DNA of 64,000 bases, taken from NCBI GenBank assembly GCA_031216445.1, contig CM062210.1, positions 7,684,501-7,748,500 on the forward strand. The letters are read 5' to 3'. Below are positions 45,501-55,085 of the stretch, piece after piece. A program made the position numbers and the translations under genes. Origin of the DNA: Lateolabrax maculatus (Eukaryota > Chordata > Actinopteri > Acropomatiformes > Lateolabracidae). The notes under the pieces are model-generated. The model was not told the origin of the DNA, searched no databases, and saw only the letters and a program-made list of their open reading frames with translations. Within the stretch, counting starts at the first letter, position 1; every line of letters begins with the position of its first letter.

Positions 45501-46767
45501 TAGATCAAAAATCTCTGAGGACAGTATTACCTCTTTTGGCTGTAATTTTATACCCATCACATTCGATCAACAAACAAAACTAAGAGTGTACTGCCATGCT
45601 TAGCAGCTCTGTGAAGCTGCACTTAGGCCGCTTTCACCTAATATGGGATGGATGGTAGAGATGGGAAAGAATCCCTGTTAACGAGCTTTCACATAATAAA
45701 GACAATTGTATGATTACAGAGTTTGTTGTGTGAGGATTAAAATACTATGCAATGACATTTAATTTAGGTTTATTTACATTTATCGACAGCCAGTATAGTG
45801 TTATCCTGAGGCAGACATGAATGTCTGTACACAATTCAAGGCAATCCATCCAATAGTTGTCGAGACATTTCACTCTAAACCACAGAAGTCAACCTGCTGG
45901 CAGTGCTAGAGGAAAAATCAAGGGATTACCAATTTCATTAGGATTTGTCCCATGTGCACAGTGAATGTCCAAATGACCAAGTTTCATGGTAATATATCCA
46001 ATAGCTGTGGAGATATTCAGTCTGGACCAAAGTGGTGGACTGATCGACAGGCATTGCCATCCAATGCCGGTCGATCAGTCCTTATTTGAAATAATTCAAT
46101 CAGAGATCAAGAAAAGAGAGGTGGGGTCATGGGCTAGAGATAATACTTATTGATCGGTGCAAGTCGAGATAACGTTTGACTTTGGCTGCCAACAACTGAG
46201 TGCATAGAGATAGCAGGCTCTCTGCATTTACTATCTTTCTGTGCTGGATTCTTGGCAAATTGGATACTCTTACACTGGTTGATTTGATCAGCAATAATCA
46301 GTAATGGGCAATAGATTTACTGAATTACCAAAAACGATTGGAGCACAAGCCTCATTTCAAACAGGCTAAAATAGACACTTCAATTCAAGGGAAACTCTTA
46401 ACTTGTCAAAACAAAATGTGTTAGTGTGAAACCTGAAGAAGTGTAATTAACTGGAACTGGCCTGTTCTGTGGGTGGCTGCAAGTGGTGGTTGAGTGTAGG
46501 GGGAAGGTATTTGACAGCGGCAAGGTTACAGGAAGAAGAGTGGAAACTTTCTGCATTGCAGTCTCTCTGCACTCTCTCTCCTTGTGTCAGTTTATACAGC
46601 TAGAGGGGGATATAATTAACCTATTACACCCCCCTGAGTGGCCGAGATTTAACGACAACACCAGGGGAAAACCAGAGGAGAGAAACACTCGGGGGCACTT
46701 ACGCTTTTTTGATGTCCTCTTGCGTTGCATTTTTCTGGACTCCTAGTATCTGATAGTATTCCACCAT
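39449..46767 (-). CDS. dnajb6: DNAJB6, HSP40 co-chaperone (short isoform, 247 aa; long isoform extends to 31791)
   Basis: The coding exons, in transcript order, are 46767-46703, 44800-44691, 43625-43554, 43215-43111, 40098-39961, 39858-39711 and 39554-39449. They give 744 nt and 247 residues (human DNAJB6b has 241). Residues 1-69 form the J domain, with HPD at 31-33, which stimulates HSP70 ATPase. A Gly run follows at 75-82, then a Gly/Phe-rich region to about 163, a Ser/Gly segment (164-201) and a conserved C-terminal domain (202-247) ending LLRLDNK. The human protein suppresses polyglutamine and amyloid aggregation and is a limb-girdle muscular dystrophy gene. Start chosen: ATG at 46767 in the context GCCATGG, opening [20 protein letters not shown]. 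The long isoform uses the donor at 39483-39482 and exons 33204-33046 and 31900-31791. Teleosts can carry two dnajb6 paralogues. Which one this is cannot be decided here. Confidence 0.97.
39711..39858 (-). CDS. dnajb6: DNAJB6 exon: Ser/Gly-rich segment
   Basis: Acceptor AG at 39860-39859, donor GT at 39710-39709. It encodes [20 protein letters not shown], a six-glycine run, then [20 protein letters not shown]. In human this is the Ser/Thr-rich anti-aggregation region. Here part of it is replaced by glycine. Confidence 0.96.
39961..40098 (-). CDS. dnajb6: DNAJB6 exon: Gly/Phe-rich region, distal part
   Basis: Acceptor AG at 40100-40099 after a TCCATCCAC tract, donor GT at 39960-39959 (GTGCGT). 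It encodes [20 protein letters not shown] and then [20 protein letters not shown]. Only 102 bp of intron separate it from the next exon. Confidence 0.96.
40099..43110 (-). other. dnajb6: DNAJB6 intron, 3.0 kb
   Basis: A GT-AG intron containing a family-B repeat at about 42115-42385. The remainder is AT-rich and without a recognised gene. Confidence 0.7.
42115..42385. repeat. Diverged family-B (hAT-like) repeat copy
   Basis: Phrases such as GAAGCTGAAACCAAAGTATG, TTTGGCAATTTTGCTAG and the end CATTCGTTGTTTCAGCT resemble the element at 13611-13961. The terminal inverted repeats are eroded. Confidence 0.55.
43111..43215 (-). CDS. dnajb6: DNAJB6 exon: Gly/Phe region with [12 protein letters not shown]
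   Basis: Acceptor AG at 43217-43216, donor GT at 43110-43109 (GTAAGT). It encodes [20 protein letters not shown] and [14 protein letters not shown]. This is the segment where human limb-girdle muscular dystrophy mutations cluster (F89, F93, P96 as recalled). The F93 and P96 equivalents, F96 and P99, are kept. The F89 position is Ser92. Confidence 0.97.
43554..43625 (-). CDS. dnajb6: DNAJB6 exon: end of J domain and poly-Gly
   Basis: Acceptor AG at 43627-43626, donor GT at 43553-43552. It encodes [15 protein letters not shown] followed by eight glycines. In human the corresponding run is six glycines. Confidence 0.96.
43626..44690 (-). other. dnajb6: DNAJB6 intron, 1.1 kb
   Basis: A GT-AG intron. 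Apart from poly(A) runs near 43936-43958, nothing is recognised. Confidence 0.7.
44691..44800 (-). CDS. dnajb6: DNAJB6 exon: J domain with HPD
   Basis: Acceptor AG at 44802-44801, donor GT at 44690-44689. It encodes [20 protein letters not shown] and then [16 protein letters not shown]. The HPD tripeptide that contacts HSP70 is intact. Confidence 0.98.
44801..46702 (-). other. dnajb6: DNAJB6 intron, 1.9 kb
   Basis: A GT-AG intron with a dispersed repeat at 45820-46080. Nothing else is recognised. Confidence 0.7.
45820..46080 (+). repeat. Dispersed percomorph repeat fragment
   Basis: The phrases AATCCATCCAATAGTTGTCG, AGATATTCAGTCTGGACC and AAAGTGGTGGACTGATCGAC match, from memory, a repeat very common in percomorph genomes. 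Two internal similar units (CCATCCAATAGTTGT and TATCCAATAGCTGTG) suggest an internal duplication. Confidence 0.6.
46703..46767 (-). CDS. dnajb6: DNAJB6 first coding exon
   Basis: The start ATG is at 46767-46765 in a good Kozak context (GCCATGG). 21 codons and two bases follow, and the donor GTAAGT begins at 46702. The exon continues upstream as 5'UTR to 46825, where an acceptor AG (46827-46826) follows CTTTCTTTCCGC. Confidence 0.97.
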
Positions 46768-46825
46768 GGCTGTGTCTGTGTGAATGTGTAGTTGCTCTCC
46801 TGTGTGAGGGTCCTCTGCGTGGCCT
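46768..46825 (-). other. dnajb6: DNAJB6 5'UTR, part in the first coding exon
   Basis: 58 nt of untranslated sequence between a strong acceptor and the ATG, with no upstream ATG. An alternative acceptor two bases further in is possible. Confidence 0.75.
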
Positions 46826-49800
46826 CTGCGGAAAGAAAGTTATGTTCTGTTAAGACATGTTAGTTTGAAGAGATAAAGCCCAACAAACCGTGACTGAGCG
46901 TAGCCATGTGTGGCGGTTGAGAAATATCCCCTCCAGACCTGAGGGGTACATTTGAAAAGGGGAGGGAGGGGGCATTACACGGGGTGGTAATACCCAACAA
47001 TGTAATCAACTGCACTGAAATAGAGATGCAGGGAGGAGGACAGCTAAGCTAATACAAGCCCAGCAAAATTACATAATAAGCGGGTGATCATCCCTCACCC
47101 CGAGGCTGTGGCAGAGAAAATGTGAATCATGTTTTGCTATTGGAATTTGGAGATAGCTATAACGACCATGAAGCCTTTTTTTTTTCTCTAAAACATGACT
47201 TAACGTTGAAGTTATGAAGCTCAGTGTCTGAAAAACAAGACAGAACAGGTGTGATGAAAAAGTATCCGACGATATTCAAGTAGTCTAGTTTTAGCCCTGG
47301 ATTTCCAATTTTTTGCAATGCTACAACACAGAGAAGGTAACCTGCACCAACACATCGTTCATCATCAAAATCATGCACTCACAATCTCCCCTGTCGGGAG
47401 TGCAGATAGCAGCTGCTGCCAACATATTGAGTCTTGATGTACAGGAAGATACAGAGAAATATGAAACTACTAAAAGCAGTTTGGATCAGCTTCAGGGTGT
47501 AAAACATTTCTGTATAATACACTCTCTGATGTAGAAAGACACCAGGGACAAATATGATCACATGACTGATTAAGTTGCCAAAATGTCCACAGCTATCCGT
47601 CCTCCAAATGATAGTTCACTAAACGCTCCCCCGTAACGTATAATCTGCAATCATTAGTGTCTCCAGCAAACATTGTTGGAGAACTACATTAGTTTGTGGG
47701 GTCACAAGTTACAAAATGAGAAGCCTGCTTTTGTCCACTGCTGTCCAAAATCAAAGACTTTGAACGTTAGACTAATTCTGCCACCGTCGTCATTGTAAAC
47801 TGCACGTGTGCCGTGCGAGAATGGAAAGATTGACAGGCATAGCAACAGTAGCCAAGCAGGTTTGGGGCTTCGTGAACAGTCAATCGTAACCTTTAATTAA
47901 ACGTATTTCTCAAGTTACAGTATTTCTATCACCATCTTTAGACTTTGGACATCTTTTCAAAACCAAATAAAGTCGTTAGCTGCCATCCTCCTCATGTGTC
48001 CAATGGAAGTTGCCTTTGGCTATCCATGTCAGTTAATGATGACCTTTATAATATTTTTCCATCTAGGTTCGACCATCTGTCTAGTTTTTTTAGTGATATT
48101 GTGCATAACCCACCGAAGTGTTGTGCAAATCACACTCAACGGAGAGTCTTTATAATTGTTTGTTAATAAGAGGATAGGATTTTACCATTGGCATATTTTT
48201 GCTGTGGGTGGGACTTAAATACAGTATGTCACAAGTTTTCTTTCAACACCAATACAAGCAGAGCAGGCTCTACTCGGTGGTCTGTATAAAGAACAGCTAA
48301 ATGGGAGACCTGTTTCTACTCTCATATTAAAGTTACAGAGTTTAACAGTTAGGCTAAAAGATGTATGTTTTGGCCCAGAAAATCTTATTTTACTTAAAAA
48401 ATAAGCATTTCATGTTGTCCTTTTAGGTTGCATTCAAATATTATGAGTTACCCTCTTAACAGACCTTAGACAAAAATCTATGACACAAAACATCAACCAA
48501 ACCTGATAAATCTGATCTGACCTGATAAATCACACCTTGATCTTAACAAACAATCCAACAACTCAACAAGTATTCGTCTTTCTCAGACAGGAAAAATCCT
48601 ACATCAGACGGCAACAGGCCAACTACAACAATAAGGAAAACGCTATGCAAACCCACAGGCGACTGTTATCACGAGATAGCTATCGCACAAAAAAATGATA
48701 AACAAACCAGTGAGGACTACTTACACTGGGAGTCCACTGTGTCCTGTTTGTTTGCTATTAATAACCTGTGGCCTTTGCAGTTAGATTGTGTTTGTGTGTG
48801 TTATGAGCATGCGGGGGGGTTGGGTTTTTTTGGCACATAGCAGTGCCAGTGAGTGATTCCTGGTTGCGACATGGCACAGGCACTAAACTCTTCTCTATTT
48901 TAGATGCCTGAGTCAGGCGGTAACTCCAAATCTCCCCCTGAAACTTCATTATCTACCCCCTCTTTTTCTGCTGAATTCCCCCATTTAAAATCTATCTAAC
49001 CCTTACCATTATAAAGTCCTTCTTCCTATTTCCACATCCTAGTGTAGACCACAATCTAAATATAAAGAGATATGACCCAGAAAGTCATCATTTTCCTCCC
49101 AATATCCTGTCTCATCATATTAAATGCATCTTCTTTTATCCCCCTGACTTCAGCCATTACTGACCCACTCACCTGTCACCAACACCCCTGCAGCAGTTGG
49201 GAGTTAATGGACACTAGTGCCGGCTAGAGATGTGGTTCTGTGTAGTGTGTGTGTGCATGTGTATCCATGCATGTATGTATGCGCAGATTTATGCCTTGTG
49301 GTCGCATTACACAGCTAACCCAGATCTGATGGATTTCTGCTCCACTCAGCGTGAACCAGTGTGAGCAACAGATGTGGGTCAGTCGATCCCGTGATGCCTC
49401 AGTGAACCGAGAGACATCAGTTCACAGACAGAAGAAGTCCATTATTATATTTTCAATTTTCCTGAAATGAGCACAAGTGGGAGTCAACTGAATAACAACA
49501 CACATGTGGTCTAAGTTCTTGTTAATTAGAGCATAGAAAAGAAAACAGGTGGAAAACCAGCGTTTTGCTTATTATACCACAGTTTTGACAGTACATTTGT
49601 GCTGTGAAGGAATCCCTGATCAGTCCTTGACAAAATAACTTAATGCATTTTTTAGCAAACTGACTGTGGGAACAGCTGTTTCCCATTCAAGTCTATTTCA
49701 AGGGGAAATTACATTAATTATTAATTACTGTCGTGACTGTCTGCAAGGATATTTTTTGTTTTTAAGAGCTGGTTGAAATAAAAACCCAAAGTATCTTTCG

Positions 49801-52800
49801 GATTTCAAAGTAAACGTAACAAAAATCATAAAAATGTTAGGTGCTGTACGATAGCAGTGTATCAGACTTTGGTTGTAAAGACAGAGCTCACCCACAGAGC
49901 AACTCTTGAATCTGACCCTGACGTATAAGTGAGGACCTCAGCCCCACAACCTACCCTTTAACAGGTGTACTGAGGAGGACTGACTGCAAGGGTACCTCAG
50001 GGCAGGACTCTCTGGAGGGGCTACATCACCCAGCTAACTTTGAAATGGGGGATTCCCAGGAGCAACGGATGGAGGATACAAGGGAAAAGCAACTCCAAAA
50101 TCATTGGATGGATGAAAGAAAGATTATTCAATAATTTGAAGGGAAGACTGCCAAAAGAAGCCCATACAGACTGTCAGTGAGTTCAGGGGGAATAGCTAGT
50201 TAACAGAAGTCAACAGCAATGATTTGATCGCAGTACTCATCTTTTTCATGAAACATTGACTCTTTAGGAATCTACACAGGAACAAACACTTCCAGGCAAG
50301 TTGAGCAGCAAGAAATAACAACATCTGTTTACGTTGTTTTTTTTCCAGCTGTGCAGTACTGGTGTGCCAAATTATTTTCCCCTTGAAGGAGCAATACTGA
50401 GTGACACTACATAAAAGAGACTAAAAGTCAAATACTTTCACTGACAAATCAGAAAAAACAAGAGTAAAGCCAGGAATGCAAAGATTAAATTAGTAGTACC
50501 TACTAATTTATTTAGACTGTCCTTTGAAAATGTTCTGCAGTATTTGGGATCCACATTGTAGATACAGTCAATTATTTGAATAATTCTTGGTCATAGTGTA
50601 TAAATTATTGATAATCATCAGGTAAATTCCAGTACGGTGCATCAATACTTGTCCTAACTCCCAAGCTCGGAGAACAGGTAAGGACAAGTTTTCACACACA
50701 CATTCAAAACACATTACACCAAAGAGTCCAGAATAATGTGAAAACACATCATATCGATAAACGTCTTACTGAGGCAGTATATCTTACAGTTAAACAATAA
50801 GCATTACTGTACATTTTGGTAAAACTTAACTGGAAATCACATCATTATTAATAAAAACATGAAAAGAGGCTGTCACAACAGATCCATACTGACACCCCAC
50901 AGATATACAAAACACTATTCTGAAAATATATTATACCATTACAAAGAGAGTTGTGACACGTTTATTAATGTAGAGCTATCCAGCAGCTGTCAAGCATATC
51001 TAAATTGTTATACTAATTTGTATGTGGGTGTTTTGTAGGCTTAGTGTGCACTGAGTGGCTATATCATTTAGGAGAAATTAAACAAATAGTTAAAATGAAT
51101 GTATCAGATCAGATTTAGTCTCACCAGTGTGTCTATATAATAGGATACAGGTCAGGATTGAAGGGCTACAATGTGACTGGGTTTTCCCCAACAATGACAC
51201 ACCACACAAGTTATCAGAGCTGAAGCTATGTCTTGCAAATTACTCTAAGCAACATCATGTCAGTATCGGCAGATAATCAGGGTATGGGCTCATAAAGGTT
51301 CAACAGTGTTGTAAAAACCTTTCATGATTTCCGTCTGCACAGCAACTCCCCATTTAATTACCTGCAGAGCAGCTCTCGGTTTTATCTCTTGATTAACAGT
51401 CTGATTAGACTTCCCTAAAACCCTTTCGTTTTAGGCCCAAATTTTCCCTACAGACTTCATCTTTATAACAACAGCCTCATACTGTTACAAACCGAACACT
51501 GAGCACATAGTCTCCCCCACTGTGCAATCAACAAAGGCAGCTGGAGTAGGTCCGTCAGTGTCCAAGAACACTCACTTACAAATCACTTAAAATCTGACAC
51601 GGCAGGAGCACCGGACAAAACAGGCTCTGAGCCGCCGCAAAACAGCACCTGAAACATATCACAGCTGAACACAACACAATAATAAGCTTGTACCTGACCT
51701 ACAATGATTCGTAGCAACGAGTGGAGTATTTGTGAGTCAAACACTACGGACTGTGCACATGATTTGAGTTTTCTGTGGATTTTATTTTCTGTTAGAGTAA
51801 ACATGTTCTAAGAAATCACCCCATAAGACTTTTACTGTAAACAATAGTGAGCATTGTCCTCTTGGACAGGGAATCCATTCACAAATGTGAACGTGTGGGG
51901 AAAATGAATATGAACAATTACTGCTTCAGAAGGCAACGACTCTGCAAATAAACTAAAGGAACCACAGGATCTCTCCGTGTTAATCAAACATTACCACAAT
52001 CAGAATCAGTGGCTTGTAGCTTGTTAGCACTGTAATACATTTTGACTGACCTGTACCTCTGGGGGCTACCACAAGTCTAACTTGACTAACTTATTTTACA
52101 AAAGTGGTTAAACTGGTCTGCCTGTGGAGGGACAACACGACCTTCATCTCCGTCACTTAAAGATCCTTCAAATGACAAAATGAATGCATGTCAAACTTTT
52201 GTTTAGCTGACAAAACCTTTGTGTAGTCGTAGCACAGTGTTTTTTCAGTCAAATTCTGAGGTTAATGCCAACTAGACATACTGTATAACATATTCTAATA
52301 ACTAGTACATCCTGAAGGTTTTGTTTTATCTTGCCTGCACCTTTTTATTACTTGCAGTCTAGTCTAGTTACTAAATAGATAATTCTAATAACAATCAACT
52401 GTTTCATTCATTCATTCATCTTTCATTCATCTTGAATGTTGCTTGTTACAGCCTTATATGGTTGCAAATAACTAACAATGCATCTGTAGATTATTTTGTG
52501 AGTTCAGTTAATCATTTAGTCTAATAAAATGTCAGAAAATAATAATAAAAAAGTACCTCAAAAGTTCTTAGATCCCAATATGATACTTTCAAATTTATTT
52601 TTATCCAAGCAGCAGTCCTAAACCGACAATATTATAGCTATTTACAGCTGAAACCAGCAAATGTTTGACATTTTTGATTGATTAATGATTTAATGATTCT
52701 GCTCAAAACACCAAAATCTTATTGTTTAGCACTACAGCCCTTACATATGTAAAGTTGGCTTGTCTCCATTCACATTTCATACCATGAAAGTAATATTTTA

Positions 52801-53666
52801 TTGATGTTTGAAGTAATGTTACTTGCAGTCGATACTGTTATATTTCTGTACTCTATCACACTTGCAAATATAATATTCAACTTGCTCAACTTGATCCTAG
52901 CTCTACTTCTCTCGCAGGCCTCTGTAACCAAAAGAAACCAGTAATGAAAACCAACTTCAGCCTGAATTGAGGAAATTGCAGTGGTAGTCAATGTTTGTGC
53001 AGTACACAAAGCCTACATCAACAAACCAGTCAGACATGAGCGGCTGTAACTTGGGAAACACAGCAGACACCAACAGAAACTTCCAGAAAGTCTTGAAGCC
53101 GAATGAATAAAAGGTACATTTAAGCAAAAAAAACGTTACATAACAAGTGAAAACATCTCTAAAAATAGCAGCGTGGTTAACTTAAACATCGGACTGGTGG
53201 TCTCGTGTTGCCAGATCTTTCCTGGCTATCGTTGAGTTTGGCCTGGTGACAGAAACAGGCAGTTAACTAACCAGCATTTCTAACATTAAACCCTTTTTCT
53301 AACTAATGACCATAAACCAAACAGCGTGTGAAAGGCTTTGAGCGGCTAACACTGGAGGTAGCTGTGGTGGATCATTATTTGGATCAGGACAGCTAACGCT
53401 AAAAACAGGGAGCTGCACTCATTTGGTATGTTTTACTTCAGTCACTCTGAAGACTAGTTACATCTGTGGTAAAAAAAATAAATAAAAATACTGATTATAT
53501 GTAATTTAAGAGACGGACGACAGCGGGGGACATCAGGTCACCACAGCATCCCCCCCCCACATGTAACGTTAAGGTACCGCGAGTCGCTGCGGCGGGGGAC
53601 GGTAAACACACTCATCGACACATGTCCGTGGCTCTTGACACCTCCATCAAATCGGCGAGTGCTCAC
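46826..53666 (-). other. dnajb6: DNAJB6 first intron, 6.8 kb
   Basis: An intron between the non-coding first exon and the first coding exon. It contains a family-B repeat at 52485-52745. A stretch at about 47580-47900 has repeat-like phrases but was not assigned. No internal gene was found. Confidence 0.7.
52485..52745. repeat. Diverged family-B (hAT-like) repeat copy
   Basis: Phrases such as GTTAATCATTTAGTCTAATA, AAATGTCAGAAAATAATAA, AAACCAGCAAATGTTTGACA and the end TAGCACTACAGCCCT resemble the 13611-13961 family. Confidence 0.6.
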
Positions 53667-53900
53667 CTTGTATGAGGCTGAAATGGCCTCTCCGTCGCTG
53701 CTCGTCCCCTGCCTTCGCCCGAGTGCGGAACCTGTGGGTGCAGCCGCCGGTGGCCGCTTGCTGGTGATGTGGCTGCCGATAACAACCAGCACAGTGCGCC
53801 GCCGCTGCCGCCGCCTTCAGGTGCTGTCGGATTTCACAGCCGCGGCATGAAACGCACAACCACACAGAATGGACGGAGGGTTGTTTCTGACGTCGGGTAC
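53500..53900 (-). promoter_or_regulatory. dnajb6: DNAJB6 CpG-rich promoter region
   Basis: CpG dinucleotides are dense at 53560-53860, in contrast to flanking AT-rich DNA. The region surrounds the non-coding first exon. No TATA box is evident, consistent with a housekeeping promoter. The exact start site cannot be read from sequence. Confidence 0.7.
53667..53860 (-). other. dnajb6: DNAJB6 non-coding first exon (5' end approximate)
   Basis: The minus-strand donor GTGAGC begins at 53666 after CCTCATACAAG. Upstream are GCGGCGGC-type 5'UTR sequences. The 3' boundary is well supported by the donor consensus. The transcription start near 53860 is an estimate. Confidence 0.65.
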
Positions 53901-53964
53901 TCGGATGCAAGGCCTGGATTAGCCTGCTCTCCGGCCACACTGCGCACAATTAAAACTGAAATGA

Positions 53965-54105
53965 AGCGAAAATGGAGGGTCATCCGTCAAATGCAGGGGT
54001 TGGTGGTTCGATCCCCGGCTCCTCCTGAACCGTAAATTGCTCCTGATGGTCGAACAAACACAGTGAATGGTTGAACCCTAAAACGGCCTAATCCTGAGTC
54101 CTTGT
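53965..54105 (+). repeat. tRNA-derived SINE fragment
   Basis: GGGTCATCCGTCAAATGCAG, then GGTTCGATCCCCGG, an RNA polymerase III B-box (GGTTCGANTCC), then AAATTGCTCCTGATGG, as in a common fish tRNA-derived repeat. From memory, the stretch between CTGAACC and AAATTGCTCC is shorter than in intact copies, so it looks internally deleted. It lies just upstream of the DNAJB6 promoter. Confidence 0.65.
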
Positions 54106-54329
54106 CATGTTGAGGGGCCCTGTGTCAAACTCTATTCTTAATATTTTGAATTATATTTCGTCTGATCTTATTTACAATGTGTATACTATTATACCAACCA
54201 GTACAACCAATTCGCAGATTCATCGATAACACCGTGTTTCATACGAAGATACGGTCATCATGTTTTAAAATCTTCAGTTTGCGCTGGAATCATTTTACTG
54301 TTGCGGCGCCAGTGAAGACAAAGCATTCA

Positions 54330-54438
54330 GAATGTTCTAGAACTCCGGTGTTGCGTTCGGAACGTTCTAGAAGAACCGAATGGAACCCTCTCCTGTCCAC
54401 ATGGACGCAGTTAATGAGGCTCAGTGGAACGTTCTTTC
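54330..54438. promoter_or_regulatory. Cluster of heat-shock elements upstream of DNAJB6
   Basis: Two perfect three-unit elements of the form GAAnnTTCnnGAA occur at 54330-54342 (GAATGTTCTAGAA) and 54360-54372 (GAACGTTCTAGAA), exactly 30 bases apart. A two-unit element is at 54427-54434 (GAACGTTC). This is the binding pattern of trimeric HSF1. They lie about 0.45-0.6 kb upstream of the estimated DNAJB6 start and could make this HSP40 gene heat-inducible. Distal placement leaves room for another target. Confidence 0.75.
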
Positions 54439-54884
54439 TGTCAATTCTTACATGGCGTCACCTCAGAGAAAATATCAGCCGCAAATAATATTTTGCTAAG
54501 TTGTTGTTGAGTTAGAATTTACTTGTATACACAGTGGATGATCTACTTTCAAATTGAATGTTTCCTTTACTCTGCTGCTATAAGTGCTCTGGCACTGGAA
54601 AGTAAAATAAGAGCAAAATTGTTTAAAACCCATAAGAACCCATATTTTCAGATATATGTATACTAGAGGGCTGATAGAGGATAGGTCTGGTCAATATTAA
54701 TATCAAGGCTATTAAAGGGAATTGTATGTTCTCCAGTCTTTTTCAAGGTTTGACTAAAAGCAGGTTCCACCAGGATCAAGCATCTTCCCTTGAATTTGTC
54801 ACATCTGGCACTCAGAGAAGATAACGCTTCTCAAGTCTCACCTGGGGCTTCTGCGAACCCTAGGTCACGATCGTTTTTTTCTTT

Positions 54885-55085
54885 TTCTTTTTCCGAGGTG
54901 CACTTGAACGCACCGTGTCTCCGAGCGTGGACAGCAGCGCCGTCTCACTGACCCGCTCACGCGTCCGCGACGGGCCCCAGCACACCCGGCGAGCACAGGA
55001 CAGGGGACGGGACGGTCCTGCACCCGCGCACCGTGCATGAACCAAGACGTGAGTCAGGGAGACACGGAGTCAGGAAACTGGGTTA
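54885..55085. promoter_or_regulatory. Second CpG-rich patch, function unknown
   Basis: A CpG-dense, GC-rich stretch about 1.1 kb upstream of the DNAJB6 island, in AT-rich surroundings. On the plus strand it ends near a donor-like GTGAGTCAGG (about 55049). It could be a separate promoter or first exon of an unannotated transcript. No protein was recognised. Confidence 0.35.

Noticed and set aside
54005..54020. Possible functional tRNA gene (B-box GGTTCGATCCCC)
   Set aside because: No cloverleaf with acceptor and anticodon stems can be drawn around it. It fits a degraded tRNA-derived SINE.
53635..54035. Several overlapping 70-100-residue frames on both strands
   Set aside because: They fall in the CpG-rich promoter and non-coding first exon of DNAJB6, where few stop codons are expected by composition.
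54860..55045. 61-residue minus-strand Arg-rich open frame
   Set aside because: A product of GC-rich composition in the second CpG patch. No family resemblance, and it runs into a poly-Lys stretch from a T-rich tract.
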